A stretch of DNA of 64,000 nucleotides, from assembly GCA_965204565.1 (NCBI GenBank), contig CBDBEU010000005.1:1364001-1428000 (forward strand). Reading direction: 5' to 3'. Under the pieces are notes generated by a model, which made no database searches, had not been told where the DNA came from, and saw nothing but the letters and a program-made list of their open reading frames with translations. Every line of letters begins with the position of its first letter. The stretch's first letter is position 1. Both the position numbers and the translations under genes were made by a program. Origin of the DNA: CBDBEU01 sp965204565. GTDB taxonomy: Bacteria; Pseudomonadota; Alphaproteobacteria; Rhizobiales; TMED25. Of this stretch, positions 44,518 through 54,518 are shown one piece after another.

Positions 44518-45453
44518 ATGGCGCTGATCGACTGGATGCGACTGATTGCGCTTGCCGCGCTGTGGGGCTGTTCGTATCTGTTCATCGAAATCGCACTCGA
44601 GTCCGCCTCTCCTGTCACTATTGTGTTTTGCCGTATTGTGATCGCCGCCACCTGCCTTGTCGGCTATTGCGCGGTCATCGGTGTCCGTACCCCCCTTACC
44701 GGCGCTCTGGTTGTGTCGTTCTTTGTCATGGGCATTCTCAACAATGTGGTGCCATTCAACCTTATTGCCTGGGGACAGACCCACATCACCGGCGGCGTTG
44801 CCTCGATATTCAATGCAACGACACCGCTGTTTACCGTCATCGTCGCACATCTGTGGCCGGGCGGCGAGCGCGCGACACCGGCACGCATCTCCGGCGTGGT
44901 GATCGGCTTTATCGGTGTTCTGGTGCTGATCGGGCTTGGAAATTTTGCCGATATCAGCCGCGAACTGCCGGGCCAGGCCGCAATGCTGCTTGCAGCCTTT
45001 TCCTATGCGCTGTCGGCTCTTTATGGGCGAAGGCTGGCCAAAGTGCCGCCAATGGTGGCAGCCGCTGGAATGCTCACCGCATCGAGCCTGATGATGCTGC
45101 CTGTCGTGTTCATGTTCCACACACCGTTCGAACCGATGCCGACAATCGGCGGATTTGCTGCAATCGCCGGGCTCGCGGTACTTTCAAGTGCCGTCGCCTA
45201 CATCATCTTCTTCCGCCTGATCGGGACGATCGGTTCGAATGTCATGCTGGTAACGTTCATCATGCCGGTGATCGCGCTTGCCACCGGCGCGGTCATTTTG
45301 GGTGAGGTGATAGAACCGAGGCATCTGGGTGGCCTTTTGCTCATCTTCTGCGGACTGGCGCTGGTCGATGGACGGGTTCTGAAGCTTCTACCTTTCGGTC
45401 GAGAGTCAAAGCCTGAAAGCACACACTTTGACGGCAAGGGTGGCAAACCGTGA
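44518..45453 (+). CDS. EamA/RhaT-family (DMT) transporter
   Basis: 311 residues with ten hydrophobic segments arranged as two EamA repeats, starting ALWGCSYLFIEIALESASP, the typical first helix. Inner-membrane exporter or permease of small metabolites; substrate unknown. ATG at 44518 follows GCGAGGAATCGG. Its stop overlaps a GTG that could start the next gene, so the two are probably co-transcribed. Confidence 0.88.
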   Translation: MALIDWMRLIALAALWGCSYLFIEIALESASPVTIVFCRIVIAATCLVGYCAVIGVRTPLTGALVVSFFVMGILNNVVPFNLIAWGQTHITGGVASIFNATTPLFTVIVAHLWPGGERATPARISGVVIGFIGVLVLIGLGNFADISRELPGQAAMLLAAFSYALSALYGRRLAKVPPMVAAAGMLTASSLMMLPVVFMFHTPFEPMPTIGGFAAIAGLAVLSSAVAYIIFFRLIGTIGSNVMLVTFIMPVIALATGAVILGEVIEPRHLGGLLLIFCGLALVDGRVLKLLPFGRESKPESTHFDGKGGKP

Positions 45454-45485
45454 ACTTGTCTCGAATGTTGACGGAGCTTGCACGC

Positions 45486-46004
45486 ATGCGCTCAATTTAC
45501 GTGGTGCCGTTCATTCTCATGCTGCCGTTTCTGACTGGTTGCTGTCAGTCGGTGAAACCTGTGATTTCAGCTGAAGAGGCAGAATGTCCCTTCACCCGCC
45601 TCACATGCAAGACGGCTGACGATGACGGGCAATACACTTTGGTGCGCGAGGGCGATGAGTATATCGACCCGGATGATGAGGCTGCGCCCAGAGTCGAGTT
45701 CCGGGAGTTGCGAGAGAACATCTATCCGGCGCAGGGCCGTTTTGCCTTTGAAGACGCTGCATTCTACTCACTTGCCCTGGTCGAGGCGGATCTTTCCAGG
45801 CCCGAAGCCATGCTTCACGCTGGATTTGCGGAAAAAAGCGGTTCACCGGCGGACAGGCTTGCCGATCATGGTTTTGCCGACTGTGACCAACTGCAAGGCA
45901 TGATCTGCCTCGACAAGCGCGATGACTACCTTACCTGCGCCCCGGCACGGATCGACAACGGCGAGGCACCCGACGAACAGTTCGCGATCCTTTCGCACGA
46001 ATAA
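45486..46004 (+). CDS. Predicted lipoprotein, unknown function
   Basis: 172 residues from ATG 45486: signal peptide MRSIYVVPFILMLPF and lipobox LTGC with a second Cys following. The mature part is acidic with Cys pairs (ECPFTRLTCKT; ADCDQLQGMICLDKRD) and no known domain. A GTG at 45450 in frame, overlapping the EamA stop, would add 12 residues and spoil the short signal peptide, so the internal ATG is preferred. Convergent with gatB. Confidence 0.68.
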   Translation: MRSIYVVPFILMLPFLTGCCQSVKPVISAEEAECPFTRLTCKTADDDGQYTLVREGDEYIDPDDEAAPRVEFRELRENIYPAQGRFAFEDAAFYSLALVEADLSRPEAMLHAGFAEKSGSPADRLADHGFADCDQLQGMICLDKRDDYLTCAPARIDNGEAPDEQFAILSHE

Positions 46005-46026
46005 CCGCGCAGGCCTGGCGGCTTCG

Positions 46027-47499
46027 CTATTCCGGCCCGAGTTTTGATTTCAACAGATCGTTGACCACTTGCGGATTGGCCTTGCCGCCAGTTGCCTTCA
46101 TCACCTGGCCGACAAACCAGCCGGCAAGTTTCGGCTTTTCCTTAGCCTGCTCCGCTTTGTCGGGATTTGATGCAATCACCTCGTCGATCGCGGCTTCGAT
46201 GGCGCCGGTATCGGTGACCTGCCTCAGCCCGCGTTCCTCGACGATCCTGGCCGGGAGCTCACCGGTTTCGAGCATGATCTCGAACACATCCTTGGCAATG
46301 CGGCCTGATATCGTCCGGTCGGCAACAAGATCGATCAGTTCGCCCAGATCTTCAGCTGAAATGGGTGTTGTTTCGATATCCTTGCCGGTGCGGTTGAGAG
46401 CACCGAACAACTCGCCGGTGACCCAGTTCGCAGCAAGCTTGGGATCACGCCCGGCCGCCACCTTCTCGAAATAATCGGCTGAGGCGCGGTCAGATACCAG
46501 AACACCGGCGTCATAGACGGTGAGGCCGAAATCGGCGACCAGCCGCGCCTTCTTTTCATCGGGCAACTCCGGAAGGCCGGCAGCGATCTCGTCGACCCAT
46601 TCCTGCGAAAACTTCAATGGCAACAGGTCGGGATCGGGGAAATAGCGATAATCATGCGCCTCTTCCTTGGAGCGCATGGATCGGGTCTCGCCGCGGCCGG
46701 GGTCAAAAAGACGGGTTTCCTGATCGATCCGGCCACCGTCTTCGATGATGTCGATCTGGCGGCGGGCCTCCGACTCGATCGCCTGACCGATAAAGCGGAT
46801 CGAATTCACGTTCTTGATCTCGCACCGTGTGTTGAGCGGAGCTCCCGGCTTTCTCACCGAGACATTGACATCGGCCCTAAGCGATCCTTGTTCCATATTG
46901 CCATCGCAAGTGCCGAGATAGCGAAGGATGTTGCGCAGTTTTGTGACAAAGGCGCGCGCCTGTTCGGCGCTGCGCATATCTGGCCGGGAGACGATTTCCA
47001 TCAACGCCATGCCGGAGCGGTTCAAGTCGACATGTGTGGCGTTGGGATCAAGATCGTGGATCGACTTGCCGGCGTCCTGCTCAAGATGCAACCGCTCGAT
47101 GCCGACTTCGATCGACGGCTTGTCCTTGAAATCAACCGTGACCACGCCTTCTCCGACAATCGGGTGCTTGAATTGCGAAATCTGGTAGCCTTGGGGCAGA
47201 TCGGGATAGAAATAGTTCTTGCGGTCGAACACCGAGCGCCGATTGATCCGGGCTTTCAGGCCAAGACCGGTGCGCACTGCCTGTTCCACGCAATAGCGGT
47301 TGATAACGGGCAGCATGCCGGGCATGGCGGCATCGACCAGGCTCACTTGCGTGTTGGGCTCGGCGCCAAAGGCCGTCGAAGCACCCGAAAACAGTTTGGC
47401 GTTCGATGACACCTGGGCATGCACTTCAAGCCCGATGACGACCTCCCAGTCGCCGGTGGCGCCGGGGATCAGGCGATCTTTTTCAGCACTAGCGTCCAT
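46027..47499 (-). CDS. gatB: Asp-tRNA(Asn)/Glu-tRNA(Gln) amidotransferase subunit B
   Basis: tRNA-binding kinase subunit of GatCAB, 490 residues. EVVIGLEVHAQ at the start, KNYFYPDLPQGYQISQ, and MALMEIVSRPDMRS are the GatB cradle motifs. The C-terminal YqeY-like tail domain (about 340-490) includes GWFVGQVMKATGGKANP. It works with GatA and GatC encoded upstream on the same strand, separated by a small chorismate mutase gene with which gatB overlaps by 11 bp. Confidence 0.97.
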   Translation of the reverse strand: MDASAEKDRLIPGATGDWEVVIGLEVHAQVSSNAKLFSGASTAFGAEPNTQVSLVDAAMPGMLPVINRYCVEQAVRTGLGLKARINRRSVFDRKNYFYPDLPQGYQISQFKHPIVGEGVVTVDFKDKPSIEVGIERLHLEQDAGKSIHDLDPNATHVDLNRSGMALMEIVSRPDMRSAEQARAFVTKLRNILRYLGTCDGNMEQGSLRADVNVSVRKPGAPLNTRCEIKNVNSIRFIGQAIESEARRQIDIIEDGGRIDQETRLFDPGRGETRSMRSKEEAHDYRYFPDPDLLPLKFSQEWVDEIAAGLPELPDEKKARLVADFGLTVYDAGVLVSDRASADYFEKVAAGRDPKLAANWVTGELFGALNRTGKDIETTPISAEDLGELIDLVADRTISGRIAKDVFEIMLETGELPARIVEERGLRQVTDTGAIEAAIDEVIASNPDKAEQAKEKPKLAGWFVGQVMKATGGKANPQVVNDLLKSKLGPE

Positions 47500-47821
47500 T
47501 TTGAGTCTGCACCGTACCGTCCATCACATCGCTTAGCTTTTCTTCCTCATAACGCACGAACCAGTCGATCATCTGCCGCCACACCACTTCAGCCAGTTCA
47601 GGCGGCATGCCGGCCCCGCACGCATGCGCTCGCACCTTTTCGATGACCTGTTCGATGCGCCAGGGAACCAGAGCTTCGGTCGCCGAACTTTTAAGCTGCG
47701 AAGCGCGATCAACATAACTCAGGCGCTCGGCCATGAGATCGACCAAGGCAGTGTCGATGCGATCAATCTCCGCTCTTACTTCATCCATGTTGCGGCAATC
47801 GGTCGATATACGCGGTGCCAT
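47489..47821 (-). CDS. AroQ-class chorismate mutase
   Basis: 110 residues, all-helical AroQ fold: MDEVRAEIDRIDTALVDLMA begins helix 1, and LSYVDRASQLK gives the conserved Arg and Lys. The SPW-like VPWRIEQVIEKVR and a C-terminal WRQMIDWFVRYEE follow. Subgroup resembles PchB-type chorismate mutase/isochorismate-pyruvate lyase. Start ATG 47821 lies four bases after the gatA stop, and its end overlaps gatB by 11 bp, so it is translated as part of the gat operon. Confidence 0.88.
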   Translation of the reverse strand: MAPRISTDCRNMDEVRAEIDRIDTALVDLMAERLSYVDRASQLKSSATEALVPWRIEQVIEKVRAHACGAGMPPELAEVVWRQMIDWFVRYEEEKLSDVMDGTVQTQNGR

Positions 47822-47825
47822 CGCG

Positions 47826-49298
<1,473 letters not shown>

Positions 49299-49301
49299 CG
49301 G

Positions 49302-49589
49302 CTATTCCACCACTTTCGGAACTACGAAATAACCGTCCTCGGCGCGCGGCGCATTGGCGAGCACACGATCACGATCATCGCCGTCATTGACTAAATCGTC
49401 GCGCATCTTGATGGTCGCCTCGACAACGCTGGTCATTGGCTCGACACCGTCGGTTTCAACCTCGTCAAGCTGCTCAACCCAGGTGAGGATCGAACTCAAT
49501 TCGGAGACCAGGCCCGAGGCCTCATCATCGGCGATATTGATGCACGCAAGACGGGCGATGCGCCGCACAGTGGCTTCATCGACCTGCAT
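49302..49589 (-). CDS. gatC: Asp-tRNA(Asn)/Glu-tRNA(Gln) amidotransferase subunit C
   Basis: Small stapling subunit, 95 residues, holding GatA and GatB together. VDEATVRRIARLACI and ELSSILTWVEQLDEV are typical, as is the C-terminal DGYFVVPKVVE. ATG at 49589 follows AAAGGATTTGTC. First gene of the gatC-gatA-chorismate mutase-gatB operon. Confidence 0.95.
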   Translation of the reverse strand: MQVDEATVRRIARLACINIADDEASGLVSELSSILTWVEQLDEVETDGVEPMTSVVEATIKMRDDLVNDGDDRDRVLANAPRAEDGYFVVPKVVE

Positions 49590-49694
49590 GACAAATCCTT
49601 TAATCCGGAAGACTCGACAATTCTCCCGCACACATAGCCCGCACTCTCAAGGTACGCAATATCACCAGCAGACGGCTTGAAGGAACCCCATGAA

Positions 49695-50171
49695 ATGACA
49701 CAGTTGAAGAAGGCCAATCGCCGGGTGGCCGATGCTGCTGAGGGAGCCGGGCTGGATATCGAAATTGTCACCATGAACAAGAGCACCCGCACCGCCGAAG
49801 AAGCGGCCGCGGCCTGTGGCTGCGAAGTCGGGCAAATCGTCAAATCGCTGATCTTTGCCGGGGGAACCGGCGAAAACGCGATCCTCATTCTCGTATCCGG
49901 CGCAAACCGGGTCGATGAGGCAAAAGTGGCGAGTGTTATAGGCGAGCCGCTTGAACGGCCTAACGCTGCCTATGTGCGCGAAGTCACCGGATTTGCCATA
50001 GGCGGTGTGCCGCCGCTGGGCCACGCCACAACGCTCAATGTCTTGATCGACCGAGATCTCCTGAGCCATCGGACGGTGTGGGCCGCGGCCGGCACGCCGG
50101 ACAGCGTGTTTGCGGTAGATCCGCAAAAGCTTGCCGAAGCAACCGGAGCCCGCATCGTCGGTGTCGCCTGA
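49695..50171 (+). CDS. YbaK/EbsC-family prolyl-tRNA editing-domain protein
   Basis: Free-standing aminoacyl-tRNA deacylase of 158 residues. AEEAAAACGCEVGQIVKSLIF contains the conserved catalytic Lys context, and VTGFAIGGVPPLGH is the family's substrate loop. Members hydrolyse mischarged Ala- or Cys-tRNA(Pro). ATG at 49695 chosen for position after AAGGA; an in-frame alternative lies 18 bp upstream. Divergent from gatC. Confidence 0.87.
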   Translation: MTQLKKANRRVADAAEGAGLDIEIVTMNKSTRTAEEAAAACGCEVGQIVKSLIFAGGTGENAILILVSGANRVDEAKVASVIGEPLERPNAAYVREVTGFAIGGVPPLGHATTLNVLIDRDLLSHRTVWAAAGTPDSVFAVDPQKLAEATGARIVGVA

Positions 50172-50209
50172 TAGCGAACTGTTCGCCGTTGCCGGAAAGA
50201 GCGATACTT

Positions 50210-50899
50210 CTAGAGTTCGAAGCCGACACCGATTTCAGGAACCGTCACCCTGGTCGGTGCCATTGCCTTGACGAAGATATCTGCCGACTGATCGATGATC
50301 GGGAAGGTGCCCCAGTGGATAGGCACAACGGTGGTAAAATCGAAATATTTCTTGCAGGCAAGCGCCGCAGTCTCACCCCCCATGGTGAAGCGGTCGCCGA
50401 TCGGTACAAGGCCGATACGCGGTTTGTAGATCTCATCGACCAGCGCCATGTCGGAGAATATGTCGGTATCACCCATATGATAGATGGTGTGGCCGTCGCC
50501 GCGCACGATCAGTCCCAGAGGGTTGCCCAGATATGTGATCGATCCGTCGGCGAGCGAGGCCGATGAGTGCAACGCCTGAACGAAGGAAACCGAAAACGCA
50601 CCCAGATCGATGGTGCCGCCGGTGTTGCCGGGTTCGAATTTTTCCAAACCCTTGCTTCCCAGATAGTTGCAGATCTCAAAGCAGGCGATGACCGTTGCGT
50701 CATTCGCCTTGGCGATGTCGACGGTGTCGCCGATATGGTCGTCATGGCCATGGCTGAGCGCGATATGGGTACAGCCCTTTGCCGCTGCCGCGACGTCGCC
50801 GGTAAAGCTCGGGCTTCCGGAAAGAAAAGGATCGATCATCAATACCGCATCGGCAAGATCAATGCGGAAGGCCGAATGGCCCAGCCAGGTAATCTTCAT
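50210..50899 (-). CDS. UPF0173 metal-dependent hydrolase (metallo-beta-lactamase fold)
   Basis: 229 residues. ITWLGHSAFRID at the N-terminus and SHGHDDHIGD (HxHxDH, residues 50-55) give the dinuclear zinc site; further ligands are in YHMGDTDIFSD and PIHWGTFP. UlaG-like. Physiological substrate is unknown for the family. Stand-alone gene convergent with the YbaK gene and divergent from ruvX. Confidence 0.9.
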   Translation of the reverse strand: MKITWLGHSAFRIDLADAVLMIDPFLSGSPSFTGDVAAAAKGCTHIALSHGHDDHIGDTVDIAKANDATVIACFEICNYLGSKGLEKFEPGNTGGTIDLGAFSVSFVQALHSSASLADGSITYLGNPLGLIVRGDGHTIYHMGDTDIFSDMALVDEIYKPRIGLVPIGDRFTMGGETAALACKKYFDFTTVVPIHWGTFPIIDQSADIFVKAMAPTRVTVPEIGVGFEL

Positions 50900-51031
50900 C
50901 GCTCATAACCTCCCAAATGCACGTGTCACCAGTACTTGAGACAAAGCTAACGCATTTTGCCGGCGACTGGAATCACTGGCAAGCGGGGGAGGCTGGCGCA
51001 CCTTGCCGCCCGCCATGCTATGAGCATTTGC

Positions 51032-51490
51032 ATGATTGTCGAGCAACTAACCGATATCGCTCCGCTTCTGGCGCGGGCCGCGCGCCTGATGGGCCTTGAT
51101 CTCGGCACCAAGACCATCGGTCTGGCGCTGTCGGATATCTCGCGAAAGGTGGCAAGCCCGTTTGACACCATCCGCCGCACCAAGTTTCAGGCCGATGCCG
51201 ACCAATTGCTGGCGCTGGCTCACGAGCATCAAGTCGGCGGCTTTATTCTGGGTCTTCCCCTCAACATGAATGCCAGCGAAGGCCCGCGCGCCCAGGCCAC
51301 CCGCGCTTTTGCCGCCAATCTGGCAAAGCGTACCGGCATTCCGATCGCTTATTGGGATGAGCGGCTGTCGACGGTCGCTGCCGAGCGCGTATTGCTGGAG
51401 GCTGATCAAAGCCGGCACCGCCGCGCCCAGGTGATCGACAAGATGGCCGCGGCCTATTTTCTGCAAGGCGCGCTCGACCGGCTGCAGTGA
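51032..51490 (+). CDS. ruvX: Holliday junction resolvase-like RuvX (YqgF)
   Basis: RNase H-fold nuclease implicated in 16S rRNA 3' processing and recombination. 152 residues. The three acidic sites are in GLDLGTKTIGLALSD, YWDERLSTVAAE and VIDKMAAAYFLQG. ATG at 51032 gives the 18-residue lead before GLDLG usual in Hyphomicrobiales; an ATG at 51020 adds four residues. Heads the plus-strand block leading to pyrB. Confidence 0.9.
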   Translation: MIVEQLTDIAPLLARAARLMGLDLGTKTIGLALSDISRKVASPFDTIRRTKFQADADQLLALAHEHQVGGFILGLPLNMNASEGPRAQATRAFAANLAKRTGIPIAYWDERLSTVAAERVLLEADQSRHRRAQVIDKMAAAYFLQGALDRLQ

Positions 51491-51551
51491 TGAACATCCT
51501 TGGCAGGCAATACTCCGATTCACCAATTATCCACCTCACACAAAGACGCGC

Positions 51552-51580
51552 TTGCCAGGTTGCAAGGCTGAACATATAAA
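51552..51580 (+). promoter_or_regulatory. Promoter of pyrB
   Basis: TTGCCA (51552-51557) and TATAAA (51575-51580) are 17 bp apart. The pyrB ATG at 51591 is only 11 bp past the -10, so the transcript would have almost no leader. Sequence-based. Confidence 0.55.
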
Positions 51581-51590
51581 GTGTCTTTCG

Positions 51591-52550
51591 ATGGCAGAAC
51601 CTGTCGAAATCCCCTCCCCCATCCTGCGCTTGCCGCATCTTCTGGGTATTGACGGCCTTGGCGTCGACGAGGTTTTGGCACTGCTCGACCTTGCCGACCA
51701 ATGGGTCGAGCGCAATCGGGCCGCACCGCAAAAGCGCGATACCTTGCGCGGGCGCACCCAGATCAATCTGTTCTTTGAGTCATCAACACGCACCCAAAGC
51801 TCGTTCGAACTCGCCGGCAAAAGGCTGGGCGCCGATGTCGTCAATATGGCAGTTGCACGCTCGGCCGTTGCCAAGGGCGAAACACTGATCGATACCGCGA
51901 TGACGCTGAACGCCATGAACCCGGACATTCTGGTGATCCGCCATGAGGCGGCAGGCGCGGTCGAGCTGCTTTCGCAAAAGGTTGATTGTTCGGTGGTTAA
52001 TGCCGGCGATGGCGCGCGAGAGCATCCCACCCAGGCGCTGCTTGATGCACTTACCATTCGCCGCCGCAAGGAACGGCTTGAGGGGCTGACGGTGGCGATA
52101 TGCGGTGATATCGCCCATAGCCGGGTGGCGCGCTCCAATCTGGTATTGTTGTCGATGCTGGGCGCGCGGCTGCGTCTGGCGGCACCGCGAACATTGCTGC
52201 CGCCGGCGGTCGAGCGATTTGGTGCCGAAGTTTTCACCAATCTCGAAGACGCGATCGTTGATGCCGATGTGGTGATGATGCTGCGGCTGCAGAAAGAGCG
52301 CATGACATCGTCCTATATTCCATCGGCGCGCGAGTATTTCCGATTTTTCGGTCTGGATCACGCCAAGCTGGCGCGCGCCAAGCCGGATGCCATCGTCATG
52401 CATCCGGGGCCGATGAACCGCGGCGTGGAGATCGACAGCGCGGTAGCGGACGATCCGCGCGCGGTAATACGCGAACAGGTGGAAATCGGCGTATCGGTGC
52501 GCATGGCGGTGCTTGAAGCGCTGGCCGCCCACGTCTTGCCGGCGCCATGA
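51591..52550 (+). CDS. pyrB: Aspartate carbamoyltransferase catalytic subunit
   Basis: Second step of pyrimidine synthesis, 319 residues. The carbamoyl-phosphate loop FFESSTRTQSSF has STRT at 65-68. HPTQALLD and HPGPMNRGVEI are the other active-site motifs. No pyrI is present. ATG at 51591 gives the normal N-terminus before LPHLLGI. Followed after 36 bp by a dihydroorotase-like gene with which it forms the usual non-catalytic complex in this bacterial group. Confidence 0.95.
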   Translation: MAEPVEIPSPILRLPHLLGIDGLGVDEVLALLDLADQWVERNRAAPQKRDTLRGRTQINLFFESSTRTQSSFELAGKRLGADVVNMAVARSAVAKGETLIDTAMTLNAMNPDILVIRHEAAGAVELLSQKVDCSVVNAGDGAREHPTQALLDALTIRRRKERLEGLTVAICGDIAHSRVARSNLVLLSMLGARLRLAAPRTLLPPAVERFGAEVFTNLEDAIVDADVVMMLRLQKERMTSSYIPSAREYFRFFGLDHAKLARAKPDAIVMHPGPMNRGVEIDSAVADDPRAVIREQVEIGVSVRMAVLEALAAHVLPAP

Positions 52551-52586
52551 GGGCCATATGACAAAGCCAATCCGGCGGGACTGCCG

Positions 52587-53909
52587 ATGAACGCACACAC
52601 AGCACCACCCACGGTGTTCCGAAATGCACGACTGATCGACCCTGCAAGCGGGCTCGACGAGTTTGGTGCGCTGATGATCGCGGACGGTCTGATTGCCGAC
52701 ATCATCCCCGGCACCGCGCGCCTTTCCCCGCCCGACGACGCGCGCGTGATCGATTGCCGAGGTCATGTTCTGGCTCCGGGACTGGTCGATATGCGGGTGT
52801 TCGCCGGTGAGCCGGGTTTTGAGCACCGTGAAACGCTGGCGGGTGCCAGCCGTGCGGCATCAGCCGGGGGTGTGACCACGCTGATCTGCCGGCCGGATAC
52901 CGAACCGGTGATCGACGATGCAGCATTGGTTGATTATATCCGCCGACGGGCGCGCGACGATGCACTGGTGCATGTCCATCCGATGGCGGCACTGACGCGG
53001 GGACTTCAGGGCCGCGAAATGACCGAGATCGGTCTGCTCGCCGAAGCCGGCGCGGTGGCGTTCGGCGATGGTGCCGGCAGTATCGCCGATGCGCGGGTGA
53101 TGCGTCATGCGCTGACCTACTCTCAGTCCTTCGATGCGCTGATCCTCCCCCATGTCGAGGATGCAGCGCTCGCAGTCAACGGCGTGATGAACGAAGGCGA
53201 GATTTCAGCACGTCTGGGTCTACCCGGCTCGCCCGCCATGGCGGAGATTATCGCTGTTGAACGCGATATGCGCCTGGTTGAGCTTACCGGTGGACGCTAT
53301 CACGCTGCTGCCATTTCCTGTGGCGCATCGATAAGCGCGATCGCGGCGGCCAAACAAGGTGGACAATCCGTGACCTGCGGTGTGTCGATCAATAATCTGT
53401 TGTTGAACGAAATCGATGTCGGCCCCTACCGAACCTTCTTCAAGCTGCGCCCGCCGCTGAGACCGGAGTCTGATCGTAGCGCCGTGATCGAGGGGCTGGC
53501 ATCGGGGGCAATTGACGTCATTGTCTCCGATCACGATCCGCAGGATACCGACTCAAAGCGCCGACCCTTCGTTGAAGCCGGTTTTGGCGCGGTCGGTCTT
53601 GAAACTCTGCTCCCGGCCGCCTTGGGGCTTTATCATGAAGGACATATCGAACTGAAACGGCTGCTGGCTGCGATGACCTGCAATCCGGCACGTATTCTGG
53701 GGCTTGATACCGGACGGCTGGAGCGCGGGCTTGCCGCTGATCTGGTGGTGATCGATCTCGACACTCCATTCGTGGTGATTGCCGAAGAACTGGTCTCCAA
53801 ATGCCAGAACACGACTTTCGAGCGGAGGCGCATGCAGGGACGCGCAATCACAACCATGGTTGCTGGCGAAATCGTGTTTGAACGCGCGCCGGAAAAGACC
53901 GATGCCTGA
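52587..53909 (+). CDS. pyrC: Dihydroorotase-like protein, probably non-catalytic (PyrC')
   Basis: Amidohydrolase-fold protein of 440 residues placed right after pyrB. The metal-binding D-x-H-x-H of active dihydroorotases is replaced by D68-M-R-V-F72 (VDMRVFAGEPG), removing both zinc histidines. The rest of the barrel follows the family: RPDTEPVID, HPMAALTRG, VSDHDPQD, LLPAAL and the C-terminal NPARILGL. In other bacteria such inactive homologues hold ATCase in an active complex. A true DHOase must lie elsewhere. It overlaps plsY by 8 bp. Confidence 0.88.
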   Translation: MNAHTAPPTVFRNARLIDPASGLDEFGALMIADGLIADIIPGTARLSPPDDARVIDCRGHVLAPGLVDMRVFAGEPGFEHRETLAGASRAASAGGVTTLICRPDTEPVIDDAALVDYIRRRARDDALVHVHPMAALTRGLQGREMTEIGLLAEAGAVAFGDGAGSIADARVMRHALTYSQSFDALILPHVEDAALAVNGVMNEGEISARLGLPGSPAMAEIIAVERDMRLVELTGGRYHAAAISCGASISAIAAAKQGGQSVTCGVSINNLLLNEIDVGPYRTFFKLRPPLRPESDRSAVIEGLASGAIDVIVSDHDPQDTDSKRRPFVEAGFGAVGLETLLPAALGLYHEGHIELKRLLAAMTCNPARILGLDTGRLERGLAADLVVIDLDTPFVVIAEELVSKCQNTTFERRRMQGRAITTMVAGEIVFERAPEKTDA

Positions 53910-54513
53910 TCCGATCAGCTGGCAGTACACTGCACCTTATTTCGCAGCAGCACTGGTATTTGGCTATCTTCTGGGCTCGATTCCCTTCGGCATGCCACTG
54001 ACCAAGCTCGCTGGCACAGCGGATCTGCGCTCAATCGGCTCAGGCAATATCGGCACCACCAATGTGCTGCGCACCGGCCGCAAGGATCTGGCGGCGGCAA
54101 CACTCCTTCTCGATGCAGTTAAAGGTACTTTTGCCGTGTTGGCTGCCGCTCAGTGGGGCAACGATACGGCAGTGATTGCTGGTCTTGGCGCGTTTCTCGG
54201 CCATTTGTTCCCGGTGTGGCTCAAATTTCGCGGCGGCAAGGGTGTCGCCACATTTCTCGGCATTCTTGCCGCGTTGCACTGGCCTTCGGCCCTGATCTTT
54301 GCCGGCATCTGGCTCACTGTCGCAGCCCTCACCCGCTACTCATCACTGGCCGCCCTGATCGCATCTCTTGGCGCACCGGTCGGTCTCTACGCGTTCGACG
54401 AGCTCCAGTTCATGGAACTGTTCATTCTGTTGACGGTTCTTTTGTATCTGACCCACCGCACAAATATTGTGCGTCTAGCGCGCAGGAGCGAGACCAGGAT
54501 CGGCGGTGGGTGA
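53902..54513 (+). CDS. plsY: Glycerol-3-phosphate acyltransferase PlsY
   Basis: Inner-membrane acyl-phosphate-dependent enzyme that makes lysophosphatidate. 203 residues, about five membrane segments. The three signature loops are GSIPFG, IGSGNIGTTNVLRTG and FRGGKGVAT. ATG at 53902 overlaps the pyrC stop by 8 bp; dprA starts within a few bases of its stop. Confidence 0.94.
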   Translation: MPDPISWQYTAPYFAAALVFGYLLGSIPFGMPLTKLAGTADLRSIGSGNIGTTNVLRTGRKDLAAATLLLDAVKGTFAVLAAAQWGNDTAVIAGLGAFLGHLFPVWLKFRGGKGVATFLGILAALHWPSALIFAGIWLTVAALTRYSSLAALIASLGAPVGLYAFDELQFMELFILLTVLLYLTHRTNIVRLARRSETRIGGG

Positions 54514-54518
54514 ACATC

